A stretch of 64,000 nucleotides of DNA from positions 1-64,000 of the forward strand of contig CAHJWN010000005.1 in assembly GCA_903642265.1 (NCBI GenBank). The letters run 5' to 3'. The first letter of the stretch is position 1. The number at the start of each line of letters is the position of its first letter. The notes under the pieces were generated by a model. The model was not told the origin of the DNA and made no database searches. It saw nothing but the letters and a program-made list of their open reading frames with translations. Shown one piece after another: positions 9,101 through 15,148 of the stretch. The translations under genes and the position numbers were made by a program. Source of the DNA: Acidobacteriaceae bacterium (lineage in GTDB: Bacteria > Acidobacteriota > Terriglobia > Terriglobales > Acidobacteriaceae).

Positions 9101-10023
9101 CCTTTCTGCTGACCATTGCCGAGGCGGCGCGCCTGTTCTTTACATGGAAGGAGTTACAACGCCTGCTGACCGCTCTCAGTCGTCTCCGCCTGCGCCGCAC
9201 CTTCGCTAAGCTGCGCGCCGTCGACAGTAATTCAATCTGGAGCGTTAGCGGCACTGTGCAGCGCATCCAGTTTCACTTCTTCGCTCAGCAGCTTGACGCC
9301 GCACAGCGTCTGGTTCAATACCCGGGTGGTGGTTTAGCAAGTGTTGCCACGGCTGCAAGGGTAGGGACTCTGTTTTCAAGAAACAGCGCCGACAAGATCA
9401 ACATTGGGCCTCTTTGGGAGATGCCGGTACTCGATGAAAACGGCAACTCGCATAAGATCCGCGAAGCCTTTACCGATGCCGTGGCCGAAGTCCTCAACGA
9501 CCTGATCGACCACTGGCGAATGGAGACCGCGTCGCTGAGTCTGGAGACTTCTCCAGCAGGTAATGAAAGCGAAACGGAACGCAACGTCTTCAACCTGGAA
9601 CTGTCGGACGATCCAATCATCAGGACCCAGGAAGAGTTCGTCTGCTTCCACTACATTGCATTCATCCAAAATATCCTGGCCCGCATGCGCACCATGATCC
9701 TGTCGATGGTTTATCTATTCGTCTCGATCTGCCTGGCAATCTCTTTCTACCCTTTCGTGCCTCGTAACAGCATTGGAATGTGGATGCTGATCAACCTGAT
9801 GTTCATCGCGGCTTCGGTGATCTACGTGTATGCCGGCATGGAGCGCGACGAGACGCTCAGCTACATTACGAATACACGGTCTGGACGGCTCAGCCCGGAG
9901 TTTTACCTGAAAACCGCAGCCTTTCTCGCCGGACCAGTGATAGGCCTCGTGACCACGCAGTTCCCCGCGATCTCCGAGTCAGTCTTGGGATGGCTGCAAC
10001 CCAGTCTCGACGCTCTGAAATAG
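6106..10023 (+). CDS. large unknown membrane protein: signal peptide, binding-protein-like exterior domain, about ten TM helices
   Basis: I do not recognise this 1305-residue protein. After an N-terminal signal or anchor (residues 1-20) comes an extracytoplasmic region of about 660 residues. It has alternating strands and helices with features like type I periplasmic binding proteins: LHILGPTFSGSLVSLQRDL, DVAIVSEDETAYA, and FHRAYPEGRIVTVGSDLLF. About ten hydrophobic helices follow, near residues 690-715, 737-762, 775-795, 808-830, 854-875, 958-978, 987-1014, 1194-1218, 1224-1246 and 1271-1286. A soluble, probably cytoplasmic segment lies at 1015-1193. ATG 6106 has GGGAG six bases upstream. 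The EF-P paralogue begins 28 bp downstream, so the two may share a transcript. A sensor or transporter role is inference only. Confidence 0.7.
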   Translation: MRQIAGVSVVLAVAMAAMRFVSSPQTSASLPIAPPAAHRSTAKKSDAKQTLASAYKGGCSVFDADDAPDEAGSKPDTNRGAAQSLIRRFFDLKDHENLRAKPNVRFAIALAPDPRHTNLSLIFDREMVAIQQAAQDQGYNYNSSWLPWQSDSSAAYALLEDQQRTEDDTGRREACPGLLVFRKSIRDLGRDTDLAHLHDAYDEALVVLVVGEQPTGGVNQTQWENAIAWLHENAYVPQKGSPQWRPLHILGPTFSGSLVSLQRDLATAARAPDDATVFPSASTPVRILSGSVSRCSTALWFRHTMQITRPTSPTSFGSFQQSDELEIFRFMNYLKEQRTELRDVAIVSEDETAYANSSAPEKGDLSATTAPCEFAYSQANSPVRLSFPRDISAMRSAYEKESLFTADPARGAHAVLQENVHLEGEASNVADTIPMYSGSFTPVAEEAVLYGLVSNLRAHHARYIVLRCTNPLDFLFLTRFFHRAYPEGRIVTVGSDLLFRREIDTTEFRGVLALSSYPLLPLEQHWSHVSARADDAPPIPHTHRIPESHMEGTYLAARYLFDNDEPESPFNGHEDPVILPFKENIPDFADPFWMHEPGETFRTIQAPIWLSIVGRDGYWPVAVLNERSTPDNCLNRIDKDEARPCNQSTQEKLAPPSAMVQIKGTTPDGVHVHYDRDPANPAHFHRYLRFSLPLSWEVFAVLATFLLIYQVFGVWQGNHFTSSGLFIMFRRVTTPSQAILIGVNTAFALSLLLQLLMTALELPNFTSVFKNSTEFAFFTLLWFVFLGFVLWRFIKGDSSAEHRLSNNIALASIAATLGFLIICAIWVWFVDRPIRVANALPLFFRMTHLTQGVSPLVPIMFLLLGFYLWTWQALAGNSLLCCGVPILPELDNASFPKAQHPWWQYWRSAAYLKLLGLPTRPRLQNGPVTLDKLFHRISHEVGKRIIRIASPACVDPEVIAFPLLLLISALVYLFNIGTPLLGLEGRAYAWIVNIALLVAFLLTIAEAARLFFTWKELQRLLTALSRLRLRRTFAKLRAVDSNSIWSVSGTVQRIQFHFFAQQLDAAQRLVQYPGGGLASVATAARVGTLFSRNSADKINIGPLWEMPVLDENGNSHKIREAFTDAVAEVLNDLIDHWRMETASLSLETSPAGNESETERNVFNLELSDDPIIRTQEEFVCFHYIAFIQNILARMRTMILSMVYLFVSICLAISFYPFVPRNSIGMWMLINLMFIAASVIYVYAGMERDETLSYITNTRSGRLSPEFYLKTAAFLAGPVIGLVTTQFPAISESVLGWLQPSLDALK

Positions 10024-10051
10024 TGCACTGGCCCGAAGATATACTTGCAGG

Positions 10052-10627
10052 ATGGCCGCACTCATCGAAGCAATTCACATCAAGCGCAAGTCCGTCTTTG
10101 AGCTTGATAACGCCCCGTATACCTGCATTGAGTCCGACATTACTACGCCCACCGCGCGCGGAGGCCAGACCCTTGTTCGCTTGAAGATGCGTAATTTGCT
10201 CACCGGGGCCGTCTTTGAGAAGACCTTTAAGGCGCAGGAGAAGTTCAAGGAGCCCGACCTCGTCCTGGTTCCCGCCTCCTATCTCTACAGCGACGGCCAG
10301 GGCTCACACTTCCTCGACCAGGAGAGCTACGAAACCCTCACCCTCACCGACGAGATGATGGGCGACTCGCTCAAACTTCTCATCGAGGGCACGCTTATCC
10401 AGCTTCACAAATTCAATGGCAATCCCATTGGCCTGCAGCTGCCCATCTTCGTTGAACTCGATGTCGCTTACACTGAGCCGTCCGCCCGCGGCGACTCCTC
10501 AAGCGGCAGCGGCACCAAGCCTGCCCGCCTCGAGACCGGCCTTGAAGTGCGCGTCCCGCTCTTCATCAAGGAAGGCGAAAAGGTCAAAATCGCTACGGAA
10601 ACCAGAGATTTTGCCGGCCGCGCCTGA
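10052..10627 (+). CDS. elongation factor P paralogue of the EfpL/YeiP type
   Basis: A 191-residue translation factor with the three domains of EF-P: KOW-like N-terminal domain, central OB domain, and C-terminal domain ending LFIKEGEKVKIATETRDFAG. It should bind ribosomes stalled on proline-rich sequence. The loop that reaches the peptidyl-transferase centre reads TPTARGGQTLVRLKMR. This is like the SPTARGAATLYKMR loop of E. coli YeiP (EfpL) rather than the PGKGxAF loop of ordinary EF-P, so an arginine replaces the modified lysine. The OB part (YLYSDGQGSHFLDQESYE) is EF-P-like. It probably shares a transcript with the gene upstream. A canonical efp is presumably elsewhere. Confidence 0.85.
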   Translation: MAALIEAIHIKRKSVFELDNAPYTCIESDITTPTARGGQTLVRLKMRNLLTGAVFEKTFKAQEKFKEPDLVLVPASYLYSDGQGSHFLDQESYETLTLTDEMMGDSLKLLIEGTLIQLHKFNGNPIGLQLPIFVELDVAYTEPSARGDSSSGSGTKPARLETGLEVRVPLFIKEGEKVKIATETRDFAGRA

Positions 10628-11035
10628 TCCTCGCCGCCCAGGCCGAGTCTCTGACTCAGCCCTGCAGCCGGTTGACCCATCTATTCCAGCCTCAAGACCG
10701 GGTGCCACCTTAGCGACAGTAATACCGTCGCTAAGGTGGGTACAGGGGCACGAACGCAAATCTAACATCCCGATTCGGACCGAAGACACTCCCGCAGCAA
10801 GACACCGCGACGGTTGGTTCACCGACCGTCGCTCGACCGATGTCTCTTGTGCCTCGGGTCGCAGCAGATCATCTCGCCTGCGTCTGCTTTGGTCGATGAA
10901 GAGGTCGAGTCAAGAACCTTCCAGAAGTGAGCACCGGCAACTTAAAGCGCCGCGTACTGTCCTTCTTTGGGTCAACATCTGTATTTTTGCCGAAGCGCTT
11001 GCAAAAGCATCTGTTCTACATGCAACATTGACCAC
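10628..11035. other. intergenic region with a perfect palindrome
   Basis: About 400 bp between the EF-P paralogue and the PAS-KH gene. It contains a perfect inverted repeat at 10705-10739. The rest shows no convincing gene. Reading frames that continue through it are out of frame with the EF-P gene and lack ribosome-binding sites. Confidence 0.5.
10705..10739. repeat. 13-bp perfect inverted repeat (possible terminator or REP-like element)
   Basis: Arms ccaccttagcgac (10705-10717) and gtcgctaaggtgg (10727-10739) are perfectly complementary around a nine-base loop. It lies about 78 bp after the EF-P paralogue. No T-run follows on either strand, so it is not a textbook rho-independent terminator. 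It could be a terminator-like hairpin or a copy of a dispersed intergenic palindrome. Confidence 0.6.
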
Positions 11036-12271
11036 ATGGATTCGCTGGATGAACGCAGACCGGGAGTGTTGCCGAATGGTTCCCCGAGTGCTGCGTCAGG
11101 TCTCATCCATGGCACGGGTGAGATGGCAGATTTGATCCGCACCTACCCATGGGAAACATCAATCCTCGGCCCTATCGATCGCTGGCCGTCCTCCCTGATT
11201 TGTATGTTGAACGTGGTACTCGGCTCTCCGCTCGCGGCAGCCATTTACTGGGGACCGAGCCTTATCTTTCTTGGAAACGATGAAAGTGTGCGCATGATCG
11301 GCGGCAGGCCGTCCGAAGTTCTGGCTCTTCCTGCAGAGATTCTCTGGGGTTCGGAGTGGCCAAGGATCCAGGTACGCCTGCAGGCAATCCTGGACACGGG
11401 CGAGTCGTTTCACGGACATGATGCTTGCTTTGCCCTACCGCGGGCCGGGAAATCAAACGAGATCTTCGTGAACTATTCCGTAAGTCCGATCTATCACGAC
11501 GGCCTGGTGGCGGGTGTCTTTAGAAGTCTCCAGGAAACAACTGAGTCTGTCCTTGCGATGCGTGCTCTTGCTGAATCCGATGCGCGTCTCCGCATGGCGC
11601 TTTCAGCAGGGAAAAGCGTCGGGGTCTGGGACTGGCATATTCACACCAACACCGTGTTTTCCGATGAGACCGTGGCCAGCTTCTACGGGATCGATCCCAT
11701 TGCGGCGGCTGCCGGAACCTCGAACCTGCTCTACGAACGCATGGTGCACAAGGACGATTTAGTTGTCCTCGGAGACGCCATCATGGCGTGCATCACGACC
11801 GGAGTTGACTTCTCCGTTGACTATCGGGTTCGTCAAACCGACGATTCCTGCCGTTGGATCCGATCCATGGGACGCTGCGTCTATGACGAGAAAGGGCATG
11901 CCCGGCGTGTTACCGGCGTAAAGCTCGACGTTACAGGCCAGAGGTCAGAGGATCCGATGGCCACGCTGCCGCGAAATCTCTTTCCCGAAGGTGAGGCAAA
12001 TGCACCGCCACCTGCTGTCTCGGCGTTCATCGCTGCAACGATCAACCTGCTTACCGAATTTCCAGCAGAGATCAAGCTGCGACTGGTTCCGGGCGAGAAT
12101 GCAACGCAGATCATCCTGCGTGTAGCTGAGAGCGATCTCGGAAAGCTGGTCGGCAAAGGCGGCCGTATCATCCGGTCGGTGCGAACGTTGCTCTACACCG
12201 TTGCGGCAAAGTGTCAGCACCGTTTTACGATCGATGTTGAGTCAACCACGAAGCCCTGGGATCTTCGCTAA
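11036..12271 (+). CDS. PAS-PAS-KH fusion protein (sensor with KhpA-like RNA-binding domain)
   Basis: A 411-residue soluble protein with an unusual architecture. Residues about 25-175 are a PAS domain of the type that precedes HWE/HisKA kinases (YPWETSILGPIDRWPSSL, then IYWGPSLIFLGND). Residues about 178-305 are a second PAS domain with PAC motif (VGVWDWHIHTNTVFSDETV; WIRSMGRCVYDEKGHARRV). Residues about 327-405 are not a kinase but a single KH domain of the KhpA type: DLGKLVGKGGRIIRSVRTLL contains the GKGG loop that grips nucleic acid. The output is therefore probably RNA binding. ATG 11036 was chosen; the longer frame starts at TTG 10967. No ribosome-binding site is obvious for either, so the start is not certain. 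Confidence 0.8.
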   Translation: MDSLDERRPGVLPNGSPSAASGLIHGTGEMADLIRTYPWETSILGPIDRWPSSLICMLNVVLGSPLAAAIYWGPSLIFLGNDESVRMIGGRPSEVLALPAEILWGSEWPRIQVRLQAILDTGESFHGHDACFALPRAGKSNEIFVNYSVSPIYHDGLVAGVFRSLQETTESVLAMRALAESDARLRMALSAGKSVGVWDWHIHTNTVFSDETVASFYGIDPIAAAAGTSNLLYERMVHKDDLVVLGDAIMACITTGVDFSVDYRVRQTDDSCRWIRSMGRCVYDEKGHARRVTGVKLDVTGQRSEDPMATLPRNLFPEGEANAPPPAVSAFIAATINLLTEFPAEIKLRLVPGENATQIILRVAESDLGKLVGKGGRIIRSVRTLLYTVAAKCQHRFTIDVESTTKPWDLR

Positions 12272-12462
12272 GAAGCCTTGGGATCGCCGCTGAACTGTGC
12301 AGTTGGCAGCCAGCCCATAGAGGCTACGTTTCCGCTGCAGTTACAAGCCCGAGCGCCGAATGATCGGCGTACGAACCGGCTGGAGCCTCGCGAAGCCCTG
12401 ATTGATGTGCAGGACCTCCAGACTTCCTCAAGGGGCCGCGATCGAAAAGCGCCTGCACGGTT

Positions 12463-13974
12463 CTATCCCGGTAGAGCCCGATATTCGGGTTTCAGCAGGG
12501 CGGTCGCCTGTGCGGAACCTTCAGTGAAAGTGAAGTGAGTTGCATCCCAGCTCAGTGGCTCATGGGTCCGCACAGCAATGCAGCCAAGTAAAAGAGTCTC
12601 GACGATCGGTGCCTGAAAGGCATAATTGGCTCGCGCCGGCGGGCCTCCTTTGCAGGCGTTGACCCATTCCATGTAGTGAGCAGCGTTTGCACCGCTGGCG
12701 CTCCCGCCTAGTTGTGGCGCTTCGGGAGAAAAGGGCTGTTCCACCGCAGACTCTTTCGGGTAAGGCGTTTCAACCTTTCCGCTGGGCAGCAGAACCCTAG
12801 AGTTCTGGCCCATGTAAGCCGTCAGGAGCTTTCCATGATCGCCATGGTAGATCACGCCTTCGCCGCCTTCGCCAATCTCTTCTTTCGCCGCAAGTTCCGG
12901 TGGACGTGCGGGCTCGATGCCACCGTCAAACCAGTTGATGCGAAGCGCGGGGCGACCGGCGGTGGCTTCGAAGTCCATATGGACGGCAGAGGCTACGGGG
13001 TAGCAGTCCGGAAAGCGATCCGTAGTGCTGGCTTCGATGCGATTTGCGGGCGGCAGATCAACAGCCCGGGTGAGCGTGTCAAAGCCGTACTCGCCCATAT
13101 CGCCGAATGCTCCGCAGCCGAAGTCATACCACGCGCGCCACACAAAAGGCATATAGGCACGATTGAATGGTCGAGCAGGTGCCGGACCAAGCCACATGTC
13201 CCAGTTTAATCCAGCGGGTATCGCTTCGGCCTTGGTTGGCGTTGAGAGCCCTTGAAGCCAGAACTTTGAGGCGCGCTTGGTCCAGATGTCGATGGAACGG
13301 ACCGGCCCGATCGCCCCGGAGGAGATGACCTCGTGCACCTGCTTTGAAGCAGGCAAGTTGGAGTTGAAGATGGACACCTGCGTGGCGCGGCGGGTCTCGG
13401 CCGCCACGCGTGCCATCTCGCCGCACTCCCAGACACTGTGCGCCATCGGCTTCTGGCTGTAGACATGTTTGCCCGCGCGCATGGCGGCAATTGCAATCAC
13501 GGCATGCCAATGATCCGGCGTACTGACGACAACTGCATCAAGGTCCTTCTCCTTCATAAGCAGTTCACGGAAGTCTTCGTATGCCGTACAGCCGGTAGAT
13601 GGCTTGCCCGATTGGCGGCTGTAGAACGCGTTCACGATGGCCCGTGCGGCTTCACGGCCGGCGGTCGGCCCAGGGTTGTTTGCGCCCCAGTTCGGATCTT
13701 CGAGAACCGTGCGGACCTTGTTGCGCAGCTCGTTCGGACCCCAATCGAGGTAGTCGCTACTCAGCCTGTTTACGTCACAAACGGCAACGATTCGAACCTG
13801 CGGCAGGCGCAGCAGATCAAGCAGGACCCGTAGCCCCTGCGATCCAGTCCCGATGCAGGCAATGGTGAGTTTATCGCTTGGAGCGATCCGCTCCGCCGAA
13901 GCTCGCAGAGACTGCAGACCAATGCCTGCTGCGGTCGCACCCATACTGTAAAGAAGTTCACGACGGTTGATCAT
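12463..13974 (-). CDS. Gfo/Idh/MocA-family oxidoreductase with Tat-type signal
   Basis: A 503-residue NAD(P)-dependent oxidoreductase-like protein. It starts with a twin-arginine-like leader (NRRELLYSMGATAAGIGLQS), followed by a Rossmann domain (IACIGTGSQGLRVLLDLL) and the family's EKP-type element as QKPMAHSVWECGEMARVA. The C-terminal domain is the long form seen in secreted Gfo/Idh/MocA proteins of Acidobacteria and Planctomycetes, probably acting on sugar derivatives in the periplasm. ATG 13974 has TAGGA just upstream; the frame extends further 5' but into the neighbouring gene. The substrate is unknown. Confidence 0.88.
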   Translation of the reverse strand: MINRRELLYSMGATAAGIGLQSLRASAERIAPSDKLTIACIGTGSQGLRVLLDLLRLPQVRIVAVCDVNRLSSDYLDWGPNELRNKVRTVLEDPNWGANNPGPTAGREAARAIVNAFYSRQSGKPSTGCTAYEDFRELLMKEKDLDAVVVSTPDHWHAVIAIAAMRAGKHVYSQKPMAHSVWECGEMARVAAETRRATQVSIFNSNLPASKQVHEVISSGAIGPVRSIDIWTKRASKFWLQGLSTPTKAEAIPAGLNWDMWLGPAPARPFNRAYMPFVWRAWYDFGCGAFGDMGEYGFDTLTRAVDLPPANRIEASTTDRFPDCYPVASAVHMDFEATAGRPALRINWFDGGIEPARPPELAAKEEIGEGGEGVIYHGDHGKLLTAYMGQNSRVLLPSGKVETPYPKESAVEQPFSPEAPQLGGSASGANAAHYMEWVNACKGGPPARANYAFQAPIVETLLLGCIAVRTHEPLSWDATHFTFTEGSAQATALLKPEYRALPG

Positions 13975-14032
13975 CTGGTTCCTACCGTGGAGTCGTAATT
14001 CATAGGCAGCAAGGGTATACCGAGCAGTTCCC

Positions 14033-14056
14033 TTCTGTCTTTCTGTCTTTCTGTCT
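14033..14056. repeat. three perfect copies of an 8-bp tandem repeat
   Basis: The octamer ttctgtct occurs three times in direct succession between the stop of the 2H phosphoesterase gene and the start of the Gfo/Idh/MocA gene (leader about 60-80 bases before its ATG). Copy-number change could alter the leader length; that is inference. Confidence 0.8.
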
Positions 14057-14095
14057 TCAAGATGGTTTGCGGGCATACCTTCAGCATTGAGTGAG

Positions 14096-14635
14096 TTAGC
14101 TTGGGCTTGCATCACTTGGGCTTGCATCCCTTGGATTTGGATCGCTGAACGCAAAATGGCGAACATGTTCCCATGGGCCGCCGAGATAGCGCCAGAGAGT
14201 CAGGCCGATGGCGTGTGGCTCGATAAGTGAGCTGACCTGGATGAGCGGCAGGGTACGGCGTGCCGTCTCAGGATCGACTTTGTTCTGGATCACAATATGG
14301 GGCCGGAGACGCTGGCGATCCTGCGGAATGAGGTCCGATTCGAACGCCCTTGAAAGTGCTGTGTGGCATGCAACAAGTTGAGCTGATTCAAAGAACACGG
14401 CGACTCCGCGACCCATCGAACGCGGGGTCGGCTTTGTGAGCCGAATCATCGGCGTGACCTCTGCCGCCTCGCCTAGTACCTGGCTAATCCGATCCTCCTC
14501 GGGCAGTTGGTGGAAGAGGGTAAGGTGTGCGGGGATCAGGTTGCGTTCAGGCGGAAAGTAGCGCATTCGCAGATCTTCATAAAATGCCTGGGCCTTTGTG
14601 TCGAGTTGTACTGTAAGAATGAGCGACTGGCCCAC
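14096..14635 (-). CDS. 2'-5' RNA ligase / 2H phosphoesterase superfamily protein
   Basis: A 179-residue protein with the two histidine motifs of the 2H superfamily: HLTLFHQL (about residue 37) and RPHIVIQNKV (about residue 115). Related enzymes hydrolyse cyclic phosphodiesters or ligate RNA 2'-5'; the true substrate here is unknown. The start is a GTG at 14635, with CAGGAG about ten bases before it. The C-terminus ends in a short repeat, DASPSDASPS, encoded by 15-bp tandem units. It precedes the Gfo/Idh/MocA gene in the same direction by about 120 bp. Confidence 0.82.
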   Translation of the reverse strand: MGQSLILTVQLDTKAQAFYEDLRMRYFPPERNLIPAHLTLFHQLPEEDRISQVLGEAAEVTPMIRLTKPTPRSMGRGVAVFFESAQLVACHTALSRAFESDLIPQDRQRLRPHIVIQNKVDPETARRTLPLIQVSSLIEPHAIGLTLWRYLGGPWEHVRHFAFSDPNPRDASPSDASPS

Positions 14636-14688
14636 GGGATCTTTACTCCTGGATGTCTCTGCCGATGCCGCGAAGCGAAAGGGCCTGC

Positions 14689-15066
14689 CTAGAATATCTG
14701 GAAGTTCACGTCGATGTTTATCTCTACTGTGACTGGCTTACCGTTCTCCATCGCTGGCTTGAACCGGAACTGCCTCACAGCCTCAATGGCTTTTTCATCC
14801 AGACCTATGCCTAGCCCCCTGACCACACTAACGTGGGTGACGCGGCCGCTGCGATCGACCCATGGATTGATCAGCATGTCGCCGCCGATCTTCGCCTTAC
14901 GCGCCTCTTCCGAGAACTCTGGTTCAATGCGGTAGATCTCAACAGGAGCAATCACGTCACCGCCAACTTGACGAACACCGCTCCCGGTGCCGCCGCCTGA
15001 ACCGGAACCCACGCCACTGCGCCGCTGTATGTCACAGCAGATTTGTCTACAGATACGTGCGGACAT
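14689..15066 (-). CDS. TonB C-terminal domain protein, probably 5'-truncated
   Basis: The 125-residue frame is almost entirely a TonB C-terminal domain (YRIEPEFSEEARKAKIGGD ... GIGLDEKAIEAVRQFRFKPA) preceded by a Gly-Ser linker (GVGSGSGGGTGSGVRQVGG). In acidobacterial relatives this linker joins the domain to a long periplasmic N-terminal part with a signal or membrane anchor. Here the N-terminus is only about 17 odd residues (MSARICRQICCDIQRR), with no signal, and an in-frame stop sits directly before the ATG. I read it as the 3' part of a larger gene that has lost its 5' end, but a short functional protein cannot be excluded. Confidence 0.55.
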   Translation of the reverse strand: MSARICRQICCDIQRRSGVGSGSGGGTGSGVRQVGGDVIAPVEIYRIEPEFSEEARKAKIGGDMLINPWVDRSGRVTHVSVVRGLGIGLDEKAIEAVRQFRFKPAMENGKPVTVEINIDVNFQIF

Positions 15067-15148
15067 TCATCGCAATGTAAAGTTCTGTTTACCTCAGTCC
15101 AGCAATAATCAGGGACTTTCAAAATCCTTCGACTGAGGCTTTCTGGCA

